Assembly (NCBI GenBank): GCA_001311805.1
Contig: BBCA01000006.1
Location: forward strand, 21,771 to 85,770
Length of the DNA: 64,000 bases
Direction: 5' to 3'
Origin: Lentibacillus juripiscarius JCM 12147
Lineage (GTDB): Bacteria > Bacillota > Bacilli > Bacillales_D > Amphibacillaceae
Shown: piece by piece, positions 51,985 through 62,651 of the stretch
How positions within the stretch are numbered: the stretch's first letter is position 1
Layout: each line of letters starts with the position of its first letter
The notes under the pieces: generated by a model
What the model saw: the letters and a program-made list of their open reading frames with translations, nothing else
Told to the model about the DNA's origin: nothing
Databases searched by the model: none
Translations under genes and position numbers: made by a program

Positions 51985-52565
51985 CTAAGCGTTCGCTTTT
52001 TTCCGTCTGATTGTGAGCCAGTAAGCGATGGATATCGACAGAATACTGAGCCAAAAAGTAAAGTAGCCAATTTCATTCATATACGCATCAATCGAATCAT
52101 ACACTGGCATCTGTCCGAATACATAGTCAATGACATCATTATGCAAGGTCCAGACTGCAGCAACAACAATATGCCGTAATTTAATCGTATAGAAAGGTGC
52201 ATACAGCAGACCCTGAATGGCCATCGCTCCGTGTGAAAGCATAAGCATATACCCCCGTCCAGCCAAGTGCACCGTCCGCCATCAATGTTAGCACATTCAT
52301 TACAACTGCCCAGACACCATATTTGAATAAAGTAATCATCGCTAGTGCTTCAATATATGGTACATTCCGGTTAAACAGGAAAAATAGTAAAAATATAGTG
52401 AAGAACAGACTTGCTGTTGGACTATCCGGGACAAACAGCAAAAAATATTTCCGGTGTCTGATACAACTGAAACCGGTACCAATAAAAGCCATAAACCGTA
52501 CCGAATAAATTAACCCAAAACAAGATAAGTAAAAACCGTTTGTCGGTGAGGATGTAATTCAGCAT
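51985..52565 (-). CDS. ypjA: DUF1405 family membrane protein YpjA, frameshifted
   Basis: About 193 residues, five or six membrane helices. It opens LNYILTDKRFLLILFWVNLF then GTVYGFYWYRFQLYQTP, continues SLFFTIFLLFFLFNRNVPYI and EALAMITLFKYGVWAVVM, and ends IGYFTFWLSILSISIAYWLT. Shifts near 52450 and 52265-52230. These features match YpjA/DUF1405. Function unknown. It lies in its usual position next to qcrABC, from which it is separated here by the composite repeat. Confidence 0.85.
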
Positions 52566-52605
52566 GTCCAAGATCCCTTCTTTTATGATGGATGTTTTCT
52601 AGAAG

Positions 52606-53085
52606 ACTGTTGCTTTTGCGTCATTCTAGAGAATGAAACCCTGTTGAACAATTTTTATAAACTGCGACGTACTGTGAAAAAATGTGAGTGCTAAGACACC
52701 GCTCCGGCAATATACTTCGCTTTCCATGGGCACGGCCTCAGCCTCCTCGGAAGCAAAAACCGCTTCCTGCGGGGTCTTCGGACGCGTGCTGTTCCCATAG
52801 GAGTCTGCGTATATTGCCTCCGCTGGCACTGAAATTCTGCATATTGGAAGGATGAAGCCCGAGAAAAATTCAGCAGTCTTTTCTCTCACTAGGACAGAAC
52901 ACAACACCAAGCTGCAGAAAAATGCGAGACTCCTGCGGGAAAGGAACAGTCTGAAGACCCCGCAGTGAGGGACGAACGGGGAGGCTGAAGCGTTCCCCGC
53001 GGCAAAGAAGACACTGCGAATACGACCAAAGGAAGCTTGAGCAGATGTCGCACTTGTACCCGGAGTGGTGAAAGCGAGTATTTTT
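52606..53085. repeat. Composite GC-rich intergenic repeat, copy 3
   Basis: It has both modules in inverted arrangement: GCTGTTCCCATAGGAGTCT near 52789 facing GAGACTCCTGCGGGAAAGG near 52928, and the conserved tail at 52999-53076. Shared left part ATAAACTGCGAC and CACCGCTCCGGCA matches copy 1. The left end AGAAGACTGTTGCTTTT resembles copy 2. No conserved frame. The remaining bases to 53280 show nothing I recognise. Confidence 0.85.
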
Positions 53086-53280
53086 CCGCAGCGATTAACT
53101 AGCACTCAGTCCCGATAGAATTAGGGAGAGACATCTAAAAGTCGTGTCGCAGTTTAGATCAACTACGCAGGAAAAACAACAAAGTCGAAAAGAGCCTTTA
53201 TGAATAAACATAGGAAGAAAACAGCTGTTTTTTGACGATAACGAGAAGCTTAACAAACGTTTTATACTGTCGTAACGTAT

Positions 53281-53322
53281 AAAAAACACCTTCACCAATC
53301 GGTCTTGGCAAAGGTGTTTTTT
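53281..53322 (-). terminator. Terminator of the qcr operon
   Basis: AAAAAACACCTT and AAGGTGTTTTTT form a perfect 12-base stem 16 bases after the qcrC stop; the loop can extend with CACCAA.TTGG pairing. Confidence 0.92.
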
Positions 53323-53338
53323 ATAAAACACGTTCATT

Positions 53339-54105
53339 TTACTTTTCATTAACGGATACGATGAAATCTGCCAGTTTCTGCAGTTCTTCGTCAGATCCTT
53401 TAAACTGTCCCGGTGGCATGGAACCTATTCCTTCTTGTGCAATGGTTTTGATTTCATCTGTGGATTTGTCTATGCCAATTAGTGCCGGCCCTGCACCACC
53501 CTGCATGTCTTCGCCGTGACAGCTCATACAGTTACTTTCATAAAGGGCATATCCTTCCGATTCTTTATCAATCTGCACTTCCTCTGACGGCGGAATAGGT
53601 TTGTTTGCTTCTGCCCGCTGCTCCCAGTCCACATGCGATGCTGATTTATAGGTCAGCCATATCGTGGAAGTGAGCGCCAGAAGCATCATGCCGACTGCAA
53701 TCGGACGCCGATGCGGTCGTCTGCCCGGTCCATTGTCAAGGAAAGGCGCCAGAAATAGTCCCCCGAATGCCAGTCCGGGTATTATCAAAATACCGAATAA
53801 TATAAGGTCCACTGGCAAAATCATATTTCAGCAGTTCATAGAGGAACAGAAAATACCAGTCCGGCAATGGTATATAACCGGCAGCAGTAGGGTCAGCCAT
53901 TTTTTCCAGTGGAGCCGGGTGAGCCAGTGTAAGGCACAAAAGCCGACCAAAATACAGAGCCCGCCAGCCATTCTTTTAATAAGAAGTTGGGCCAAAATGC
54001 TTCTGTTCTTCCGGGATACTCTGAATAATCTTTTGGTATAGTTGATTTGCGTTCCGAGGATATACGCGAATCCCCGACGAACTTCATTCCTTTACCCTTA
54101 TGCAC
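53339..54105 (-). CDS. qcrC: Menaquinol-cytochrome c reductase cytochrome b/c subunit QcrC, frameshifted
   Basis: Fusion of the C-terminal cytochrome b part with a cytochrome c domain. N-terminus MHKGKGMKFVGDSRIS, the Qo-site-like LPDWYFLFLYELLKYDF, membrane helix VGMMLLALTSTIWLTY, then the haem c motif CMSCH in YESNCMSCHGEDMQGG and the Met ligand region GSMPPGQF. About 255 residues, as in B. subtilis. Shifts near 53960 and 53815. It is the last gene of qcrABC, 18 bases after qcrB. Confidence 0.95.
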
Positions 54106-54123
54106 AGCTTAACCTCCTTTGTA

Positions 54124-54797
54124 TTATAGTGGTCCGGAAATTCCCTGTCTTCTGATCAATATAAAGTGTACGCCCAATAAGGCGAACAATCCTGCAGGCA
54201 GGAAGAAAACGTGAATCGCAAAGAATCGGGCCAGTGTCTGTGCACCGACAATTTCTTCATCCCCGGCAAGCAAGGTTTTAATTTCGTCGCCGATAATAGG
54301 GACGTCTTGTGCGATATTCAATCCGACCTCAGTTGCAAAATACGCTTTATTGTCCCAAGGCAGCAGATATCCTGTGAAACCAAGTCCCAGAATGGTGAAG
54401 AACAAGAGTACCCCAACCATCCAGTTCAGTTCACGCGGCTTTTTATACGCGCCCTGGAAAAATACGCGCAATGTATGTAGTAAAAGCATTACAATGACCA
54501 CACTTGCGCCCCAGTGGTGCATGCCTCGCACAATCTGGCCGTGAGCAACCTCTGTCTGCAAATAATAAACAGAACGCCATGCATTTTCGATATCAGGCAC
54601 ATAATACATGGTCAAAAACATACCTGATAGGATCTGGATGACAACTACGAAAAATGTCAATCCCCCAAAGCAATAAACAAAAGCAGAAAATGATGGGCCG
54701 GATTAACATGCTCAGGTACTTCATGGTCCGCGATATCACGCCATATAGGCGTAATATCTACGCGATCGTCTATCCAGTCATAAATCTTTTGCAGCAT
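54124..54797 (-). CDS. qcrB: Menaquinol-cytochrome c reductase cytochrome b subunit QcrB, one frameshift
   Basis: Short cytochrome b with four helices. It opens MLQKIYDWIDDRVDITPIWR then HEVPEHVNPAHH; after a shift near 54665, GLTFFVVVIQILSGMFLTMY. Haem ligands lie in RGMHHWGASVVIVMLLLHTLRVF and FFAIHVFFLPAGLFALLGVH. About 224 residues, the family length. Start ATG 54797, 6 bases after qcrA. Confidence 0.95.
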
Positions 54798-54803
54798 CTC
54801 TTA

Positions 54804-55319
54804 TTACGCCTCCTCTCTTGGCTGTGCTGTTCCAAGGAATAACATACCGTTTTCAACTTTGTGCTCGTAAATATCCAGTCCGGCTGTTGGTGGTGTTCCT
54901 GGAACGTTCATGCCATCCTTATAATAGCGTCCGTCATGACATGGGCAGTAAAACTGATTTGGATGATCATCGCTGCCTTCCCATGAAACAACACAGCCCA
55001 AGTGTTTACAAATCGGGGAAAGTGCAACTATATCGCCATTTTCGTCTTTATAAACCCATGCGGATTTACCCACTTTGGATTCGTACCAAGCATCTACTTG
55101 GTTGATTTCCCAGTCCACACGCTGCGGTTCATCTGTAATGTCTTCAACAGCAAGTTTAACGTTAGTGAAGTCACCGGAAGCCGAACTTTCTTGAAGCACT
55201 GGGTCAATCGCCATACGCAGTGGTGAAACCATCAGACCAGCTGCCATAAAGCCGCCCACTCCTGTTAGCGTATAATTCAGGAATTGCCGACGGGATACTG
55301 GTTGTTTGTCTTCGCTCAT
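54804..55319 (-). CDS. qcrA: Menaquinol-cytochrome c reductase Rieske subunit QcrA
   Basis: 171 residues, intact. The N-terminus holds a twin-arginine signal anchor (PVSRRQFLNYTLTGVGGFMA), so it is a probable Tat client. The Rieske site is CKHLGC and CPCHDGRYYKDG. It takes electrons from menaquinol and passes them to cytochrome c. First gene of qcrABC, with GAGGGGGGT before the ATG. A Tat translocase is encoded at 14.8-16.0 kb. Confidence 0.97.
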   Translation of the reverse strand: MSEDKQPVSRRQFLNYTLTGVGGFMAAGLMVSPLRMAIDPVLQESSASGDFTNVKLAVEDITDEPQRVDWEINQVDAWYESKVGKSAWVYKDENGDIVALSPICKHLGCVVSWEGSDDHPNQFYCPCHDGRYYKDGMNVPGTPPTAGLDIYEHKVENGMLFLGTAQPREEA

Positions 55320-55499
55320 GATTTTACCCCCCTCTATACATTTTTCACGGACAAGCTTATTTAAATCAGATTACTAGGACAATACCATGATAGCGCAAAC
55401 TGTGTGACGGGTCAATATAAATCCCCTGTGCTTCTATTAATTCTAGAAGAACAGAAGAAGTAAGCATTACCGGCCGTTCACATTAGCTGAATCCACTGG

Positions 55500-55971
55500 T
55501 TACGATTTCGAGTCATCTTTCCAATAGCTCCTGATCAGTTCGCTGACCTCTTGTACATGCTCACGGATAACCGTCTGCATCGTCCCCTGGTCGGATTCGC
55601 CACCGGTTACAGGAAGCCATATCATTGTCCCAGGCAGTGCCTGTTCATTCTTTTTCCAACCGGAATCAGACGTAATAAAAAAACATGGCGGAAAGGCTGG
55701 GCCTGTACATCATCTATCCATTTCCCGATGCGATCTAATTCCGATTCTTTATCAGCTGTTTTTACATAATGGTAGTTGGGTGCCAGCATCACCCTGCCGG
55801 TAAGTTCCTTCTCCAGTTCACGCAAAATACAGATAGTGCTTCTGATTGGAAAGCGTCCTTCTCAAGGCTTGCATCATTTGATAATTGAAAAGGAAGCAGT
55901 GGTACGATTGCTGTGTCGACGAATTCTTTTGCCTGGATAAATTGCTGCAGATCTTTTTTTATCCATTTCAT
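55500..55971 (-). CDS. ypiF: DUF2487 family protein YpiF, one frameshift
   Basis: About 157 residues. It opens MKWIKKDLQQFIQAKEFVDT and AIVPLLPFQLSND; after a shift near 55830 it continues ELEKELTGRVMLAPNYHYVK and HVFLLRLIPVG, and ends EHVQEVSELIRSYWKDDSKS after another near 55660. The pattern is that of DUF2487/YpiF, always near ypiB and qcrABC. Function unknown. ATG 55971 after AGGGAG. Confidence 0.82.
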
Positions 55972-56091
55972 AGTATACTCCCTGCCCTTCTGTCTATTCT
56001 GCAATTAACAAGAAATTGTCACGTCTATTTATTATGCTTAGGAAACAAAAAAAAATCAACCTATCCAATCAGGAATTAGGCTGATTTGATT

Positions 56092-56633
56092 TCATGCGGT
56101 CAATGCCGTCAAGCTGTTCAGCAAGTTCGAAAACGTTTGTTGGTCTCTTTCATCAAGCGCACGGTCAATTTTTCTCTTTAATGCCGTACGCTGATATTCA
56201 TGCACCGTCAGATCCAGTATCTGTTTTGCGGTATCTCTATCATGCTTGGTAATGAAATAATCGTCTGGAATAAATGGGTTTTCGACCAGTACTGCCGCAT
56301 AATAACTGTTTTGATGTGACCGATTGAAGTTCAATTGGATATATAATGGCTCATGCTGGTTCATGCGTATATCATGGAATGACTTTTCGGCATCAGTTGT
56401 GACAAGCTGTTTTTTATAAAAACGAAATGGAACCTCTTCTGAGCAGTGGCTGGTCATGATTAGCCCTCTTGGGCAGTATTTTGCCTCACGGACAAAGTGT
56501 ATGTTTTCCAGCAGATTCTTATGGTTGACGATATAGTTCAGAATCCACACACTCTCCCGTTTTTTAACTGATAATGGTTTAAGAACCATTGAATAAAACT
56601 TTTTTTGTCTTGCACGGAAACAGGAGTCTGCAT
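56092..56633 (-). CDS. ypiB: UPF0302 protein YpiB/ReoY, one frameshift
   Basis: About 180 residues. ATG 56633 (GGAGGG 10 bases upstream) gives [18 protein letters not shown]; after a shift near 56555 it continues [20 protein letters not shown] and [16 protein letters not shown], the family core, and ends in a helical YPEB-like domain. In Listeria the homologue ReoY promotes ClpCP degradation of MurA and so limits cell wall synthesis; the same role here is inference. Located before ypiF and after ypiA. Confidence 0.88.
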
Positions 56634-56671
56634 TTACCAGGATACCCTCCCTAACTATCCATTTGGATTGA

Positions 56672-57937
56672 TCAAGCGTCTCGAGTACTTTTTAGACGGG
56701 ATACATATTCTTCTATGTCCGCATCAAGTGGCTGTATGCGCAAATACGCGTCAAACAATTGAATGGCGTCGTCAATCCTCCCTTCTTCAGTAAGGAAATA
56801 GCCGAATTCTTTCAGGAAGTCACTGTCTTGGTTTAAGCTATTATATGCTTCTCTATAGTGTTTTAATGCATTGTCATATGATTCTGTTTCATTATAGGCA
56901 CGTGCAAGCTCCCATTCGTACAGTGAATCTTTTGCCCCGGTTTGGATGATCTCCGTCAATAATTCGATAATGCCTTCTTCTTTGTCCTGCTGTTTAAGAA
57001 GTTCGATCAAAAACAGTACAGCTTCTTTGTAATCAGAATCAAGTGTGATGGCTTCACGCATCCATTTTTCACTTTCTTCATCATTGTTCAGCTGATGGGC
57101 CATAGAACCGGCGAAAAAGTACAACTCTTTATTGAACTCATCCACTTGAATACCCTGTAAAGCTGTATCGTATGCTTCCTGGATCATTTCTTCTGATTCG
57201 TAGGCTTTTGCCAATTGATAATAAGCAGTATGGTAATACATGTCCTGTTCAATCACATGTTTCCAAGCTTTAATGGCGATGTCGCGGCGCCCGGCATGTA
57301 ACGCGGTAAAGCCATATTTAAATAAAGTATCCGGATCTTCGCTGTCAATATCCTGGTAAATGTCCAGCGCCATTTCATATTCCCCGGATGCTGCATACGC
57401 TTCGGCAAGCCGGTCATTGACAGATACGTGATCAATTTCTTTTGTGATAGGAAGCACTTTTTCGTAGTACGTAATGGCTTGCCTGTAATCGCCGTTTGAA
57501 AACAGTAGTTCCCCAAGTGCAAAATCAATGATTGGTTCAGTCGGCTCATGGTGTTTCGCGGTGAGCAGCTTTTGCTCAGCAACCTCAAATAAACCCTGTG
57601 CCTGATACAAGTCCGCCAGCTGCAGCAGGGTCTGTACATAAGCCGGATCATCTTCTTCAATTTCGTTTAGCAGATTGATGGCCTCTTCATCATTATCCTG
57701 CTCAATATATACGTCAGCGAGCATGATTTTTATTTCATTCTCGTTAGGGAAACGGTGCATTAATTCGTCTAAAATATCCGCTGCTTCGTTCAAAAATCCC
57801 CATTGGACATATAATTCAGCAATTGTGAATTTCTCTTCATCATCAGCTTTGGGGAGAAAGTCTTCAAGAAGGGATATTGCTTTTTCCATTTGTTTGCTTT
57901 CCATTAAATTGACTGCTTCCATTATGGTGGTGTCCAT
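56672..57937 (-). CDS. ypiA: Tetratricopeptide repeat protein YpiA
   Basis: 421 residues, intact. Made of about ten TPR-like helix pairs, for example AISLLEDFLPKADDEEKFTI, FLNEAADILDELMHRFPNEN, DYRQAITYYEKVLPIT and ALKHYREAYNSLNQDSDFLK. In other Firmicutes YpiA homologues are reported to act with ReoY/ReoM in MurA turnover. No membrane segment. Start ATG 57937 after AAAGGATG is preferred to the open frame back to 57967. It is followed 38 bases later by ypiB. Confidence 0.93.
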   Translation of the reverse strand: MDTTIMEAVNLMESKQMEKAISLLEDFLPKADDEEKFTIAELYVQWGFLNEAADILDELMHRFPNENEIKIMLADVYIEQDNDEEAINLLNEIEEDDPAYVQTLLQLADLYQAQGLFEVAEQKLLTAKHHEPTEPIIDFALGELLFSNGDYRQAITYYEKVLPITKEIDHVSVNDRLAEAYAASGEYEMALDIYQDIDSEDPDTLFKYGFTALHAGRRDIAIKAWKHVIEQDMYYHTAYYQLAKAYESEEMIQEAYDTALQGIQVDEFNKELYFFAGSMAHQLNNDEESEKWMREAITLDSDYKEAVLFLIELLKQQDKEEGIIELLTEIIQTGAKDSLYEWELARAYNETESYDNALKHYREAYNSLNQDSDFLKEFGYFLTEEGRIDDAIQLFDAYLRIQPLDADIEEYVSRLKSTRDA

Positions 57938-58008
57938 CAGGAACATCCTTTCTGCTGTCGTACTCATTCATCCTTTTCATCATACAGAATACATTTTTTA
58001 TTCAATCA

Positions 58009-58042
58009 GAAAAGAATCTGCCTGGGCGGGCAGATCCTTTTT
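58009..58042 (-). terminator. Terminator of the aromatic amino acid operon
   Basis: GGATCTGCC and GGCAGATTC form an imperfect stem, T-rich on the minus strand, overlapping the aroA stop. Confidence 0.65.
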
Positions 58043-59333
58043 ACTCTCTCGTTATTTTGTGCAGATGCTGAAAAAAGTCGGGATAGGAGATGGCAATGGA
58101 TGATACATCATCAATGATGACTTTTGTTTGGCAATCAAAGAAGCTACTGCAAGCATCATAGCGATACGGTGGTCATGACGTGCTTCTGCCTGCCCTCCTG
58201 TCAAAATAGACTTGCCTTTGATAATCATTCCGTCATCTGTAGGTTCAATGTTTGCGCCAATCCTGTTCAGTCCGTCTGCCGTTGCTAGAATTCGGTCAGT
58301 TTCCTTCAGCCGAAGCTCTTCCGCATCATGGATCAACGTTTCCCCTTCAGCCTGCGTTGCCATGAGAGCAATTACCGGAATCTCATCGATCAGTCGTGGG
58401 ATGATTTCTCCCTCTATGACAATACCTTTTAACGGGCGATGAGTAATCGTGATATCACCGAACGTTTCACCGCCAGCTGTTTGTTTATTGGCAATGCTGA
58501 CCCGTGCACCCATCTCGGACAAGACATCCACTATTCCTGTCCGGCTATCGTTGAGACCAACGCGGCGAAGGGTCAATTCGCTTCCAGGCACAATTGCAGC
58601 CGCAGCCATGAAAAAAGCGGCGGAAGAAATATCACCGGGAACGGTCACATCTGTTGCCGTTAAAGATTTACTGTTCGTTATCCGTATATGGCGGTCACTG
58701 CCCGTTATATCTGCACCGAATGCCTGGAGCATAGTTTCCGTATGGTTCCGTGATGGTGTATCCTCGATGACTTCGGTTGTCCCTTCTGCAAACAATCCAC
58801 CCAATAAAACGGCGGATTTCACTTGTGCACTTTTTACTGGAAGTTTGTAATGAATGCCGTTAAGGTTTCCGCCTCTCACTGCAAGCGGCAAGTAGCTCCC
58901 GTTGTTCCGCCCGTCAAAATTTCCGCCCATTACCGACAGCGGATCTACAACGCGATCCATTGGGCGCCGTGTTAAATGGGGGATCCCCGTATGCTGAAGT
59001 GAAAAACGGCAATCCGGCCAGAACCCCCAGCATCAGTCTGGCAGTTGTCCCTGAGTTGCCAAAATAAATCGGCTCTTCCGGTTCATGTAAAGCTTTTGGA
59101 CCATGGCCATGAATTTTCAGCGATGCTTCATTTTCCTCGATTTCTGCACCCAGCTGCCGAAAAGCCTCGACTGTGCGCCTGGTATCCTCGCTAATCAGAA
59201 ATTGTGTAATGGTTGTGGTGCCAGCTGCAAGTGAGCCGAGTATAATGGCCCGATGTGAAATGGATTTGTCTCCAGGCACCTGCAATTCACCTGTAACCGG
59301 TGATGAAACGGGTGCCAGTGCCATCTCTTTCAT
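58041..59333 (-). CDS. aroA: 3-phosphoshikimate 1-carboxyvinyltransferase (EPSP synthase), frameshifted
   Basis: Joins shikimate 3-phosphate and phosphoenolpyruvate. N-terminus LQVPGDKSISHRAIILGSLA, then FGNSGTTARLMLGVLAG; after a shift near 58975, YKLPVKSAQVKSAVLLGGLF, DEIPVIALMATQAEG and HDHRIAMMLAVASL. A second shift near 58125 moves the end to SSIAISYPDFFQHLHKITRE. About 430 residues. ATG 59333 after GGGAGGG. Named aroE in the old B. subtilis scheme. Last gene of aroC-aroB-hisC-tyrA-aroA. Confidence 0.95.
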
Positions 59334-59354
59334 TATGTTCCCTCCCTTTTCCTG

Positions 59355-60454
59355 CTACTCTTCAAGCATTACATCATATCCTTTATCCCGCAAGAGCTGA
59401 TAGCTTTTTTGCTGCTCGTCTTTCGTTGATACACTAAGACGTAAAGCACCTGTGATCCCTTCACGAATTTCAAGGATTTGTATATTGGTAATGCTGACGT
59501 TTTCCTCTGCAATCAAATTGGCAACGGAGGCGATGGCACCTGTCTGGTCCCGTATATCCACATAAAGATCATAGAATGCGGGAATAGCACCCTTTTTCTT
59601 TGCACCAAGCCCATCACGGTACTCTTTTGCATGCTTAAGATAGGATGTGAGCTGTTCTTTATCCTGTTCAAGCAGCATTTGTTTTAAATCTGTCATTTCT
59701 GTTGTCCAGTCATCAATCAGCTGCACCATTTTCTGCTTATTGTGACAGAAAATATCCTGCCAGAGTTCCGGACTGCTGGAGGCAATCCGGGTCACATCAC
59801 GGAATCCGCCGGCTGCCAGTTTAGGAATATATGCATGCGTCTCCTGCCATTTTTTCGCCTGCTGAACGAGCGCCGATGCGACCAGATGTGGGAAATGGGA
59901 AATAACACCAGTCATCTCGTCGTGTTCATTTGGCTCGAGCTCAATGATGTTGCTCTTGGTGTCTTCCAGCACATCCTGCAATTGCTGGACCGTTTGGGGC
60001 TGACAAGTTTCGGCTGGTGTCAATACGTAGATCGCATTTTCAAAAAGATGTCCTTTTGCTGCTTTGACTCCTTTCTTATGGGAACCCGCCATAGGATGCC
60101 CGCCCACAAATTGTATCCGGCTGTTCTGCATACAGTTTGCCGCTTCCATAACCGGTTTTTTAACTGAAGATACATCACTGATAATGACATCTCGATCAAA
60201 ACGTAATTGTATCCAGTGTGTGCATGATTTCGATTGTTTCCGTTATCGGTGTGCCCAGAATAATCAAATCAGCTCTTTAGCTGCTGCAGCTATATCGGAA
60301 CTAGCTGAATGAATAATGCCATTTATCCGGGCAAACTCAATTGTTTTCTGGTTTATATCATATCCTATAACGTGGTTGGCTTCTGATTTGGCAAGACACT
60401 TGGCCAGTGATCCGCCAATTAATCCTAATCCAATGATAAAATGGTCCGCCTCAC
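59355..60454 (-). CDS. tyrA: Prephenate dehydrogenase with ACT domain, frameshifted
   Basis: Converts prephenate to 4-hydroxyphenylpyruvate for tyrosine. The Rossmann motif IIGLGLIGGSLAKCLAKSEA follows a shift near 60430; another lies near 60280-60185. Then FVGGHPMAGSHKKGVKAAKG (catalytic His region), HDEMTGVISHFPHLVASALV, and a C-terminal ACT domain (LYVDIRDQTGAIASVANLIA, ILEIREGITGALRLSV), which gives feedback control. About 366 residues. Start GTG 60454 overlaps the hisC stop (GTGA). Confidence 0.93.
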
Positions 60455-61555
60455 AATGATTGCCCCTTCTCCAGTTTAAGATGCATTTGGTGCAGAATTT
60501 CCTTCAGCTGCTCCATATCAGCTTCGTTTCCAATTGTCACCCGAATGGTATTGGGGACACCTATTCCCTCACCGGCTCGGACGATGAAACCATTCTCCAA
60601 CAAATGCCGAAATGTTCGCTCACCGCTTACTGGTGTCGAAATGAGCAGAAAATTAGTATGTGATTCAAAATAGTGCCAATCGATGGAATCCAAAAATTGC
60701 TCAAACGATTGTTTGACGGCATGATTCCTGCTGACAGATTGTTCGACAAAACGATCATCCCCGATAGCCACTGATGCTGCCTTCTGTGCAAGCGACGATG
60801 TGTTGAACGGTCCTCTGACAACATCAAGTCTCCTAATGAGAGGTTCGTTCGCAATGCCATATCCAACCCTTAAACCTGCCAGTCCATATACTTTGGAAAA
60901 TGTACGTAGAACAATCAGGTTGTCATAGTTATCGAGATAATCCAGGACATTCGGCTGAACATCACCGCTCACATATTCAAAATAAGCTTCATCCAGTACA
61001 ACCAGCACGTCTGACGGACACTTATCCATAAATGCGTAAAAGTCATCTCTCGGTATGACGCACCCTGTCGGATTATTCGGTGAGCACAGCCATACGATGT
61101 TTGTTTTATCATCAATAGCCTCCAGGATCCCGTCTAAATCATGAGCACCATTGATTAATGGAATTTCTTCCACTTCGGCACCCTCAATTTGTGCACCGTG
61201 TTTATACTGCGGGAATGTTGGGGTAGCCATAACGGTGTTTACACCAGGGTATAAAAAGGCACGGCTAATCATTTGGATAATCTCATCTGTACCATTCCCG
61301 AACAGTAGCTGACTTTCCGATACATTCCATTTTTGGCAACTGTTTTCCGCAGCTCGGACGTATACCCATCCGGATAAAAGTGATAGCCAATTGCTGCCTG
61401 AGCGAGGTATGTATCGACATGTTCTGAATGTCCATAAGGATTTTCATTTGACGCAAGTTTTACAATTCGGCTCAGGCCATATTCTTTTTTACCTCGTCTA
61501 TTTGTTTGCCAGGTTTGTACGGTGTCATTTCTTCAAGTACTTGTTTATTTCTCAT
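60451..61555 (-). CDS. hisC: Histidinol-phosphate/aromatic aminotransferase HisC, frameshifted
   Basis: PLP enzyme for histidinol phosphate and, in Bacillus, for tyrosine/phenylalanine formation. N-terminus MTPYKPGKQIDEVKKEYG, IVKLASNENPYG; then FGNGTDEIIQMISRAFL, LCSPNNPTGCVIP, VVLDEAYFEYV and the PLP Lys in LRTFSKVYGLAGLRVGYGIA. Shifts near 61485 and 61335. About 368 residues. ATG 61555 after GGGGGGGAG. It follows aroB directly; the trp genes that lie here in B. subtilis are absent. Confidence 0.94.
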
Positions 61556-61572
61556 TCTCTGCTCCCCCCCAT

Positions 61573-62651
61573 CTAGTGATAATCTTGTGCTAATTCTTCC
61601 AGAAATGATTCAAGGAAATCCAGTAATTCTGCGTCACTCACCTCGGCCATTTCAGGCTGTCCGGCATCCTTTAGTAAAACCATCTGGACGGCAGCGTTAA
61701 ATGCCTTTTTATCCAGCTTCATTTTTGCAAGGATGTCATGTGGATCGAGCACAGGCAATTTCAGTGGATACCCGTTATCCTTAAGCCATGTATACAGCTT
61801 TTCAAACGGCAGTACTGTAGCATATTCTTTTTCGCTCACGCGCATTGCAAATAATAACCCAATACCAACAAGTTCCCCCGTGCGTCCACTTTCCATAACC
61901 GAGCATAGCTTCCAATGCATGCCCCAGTGTATGGCCAAGATTGAGAAATTTACGAACGCTTGATTCCCGTTCATCCTGTTCAACGATGGTCGATTTAATA
62001 CGAATCCCCTTCGTCAAATGTTCGGCAAGCTGGCGATTGGTAAGTGACGACAGACGCTGGCTCATCAGTTCCTGAAAAAAGTTTGCATCAGCAAGGAGTG
62101 CCTCTTTAACCAGTTCCGCGTAGCCTGATCGCACTTCCTGCTTGCTTAACGTGTGCAATGTTTGTATATCATAAATAACTGCATCGGGCGGATAGAAACT
62201 CCCGATCAAATTTTTTCCCTGCTCATGGTTAATGGCAACTTTTCCGCCCACACTGCTGTCATGGGCAAGGATTGTCGTTGGCATCTGAATAAAACCGACT
62301 CCCCGCATGAATGTTGCGGCAGCAAACCCAGCAGCATCGCCAACAACGCCCCCGCCAAGTGCAATAATCAGTGATTGCCTGTCCAATCCGCATGTAATTG
62401 CCTTCGTATGAATCTCATAAAAATATCAATGCTTTTTGCTTTTTCTCCTGCTGGTATGATGTGCGTATAAACACGGTGGTCGGATAACCCTTGTTTGACA
62501 TCCTCCAGATAGCAATTGCTGACATGTTCGTCTGTGATAATCAGAATTGCTGTGTATTCACTAGGCAAAAACGGCTGACATGATGGCGGAGGTTCTCCTC
62601 CACATAAACAGGATATGTCTTAGCGGACGCCTGCACTTTCAGAACGTCCAT
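61573..62651 (-). CDS. aroB: 3-dehydroquinate synthase, frameshifted
   Basis: Cyclises DAHP to 3-dehydroquinate in the shikimate pathway (NAD, Zn). N-terminus [18 protein letters not shown], then IITDEHVSNCYLEDV, IALGGGVVGDAAGFAAATFM, VAINHEQGKNLIGSFYPP and the zinc His in LNLGHTLGHALEAMLGYGKW. Shifts near 62570, 62390 and 61885. About 359 residues. ATG 62651 overlaps the aroC stop by one base (TAATG). Confidence 0.95.
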
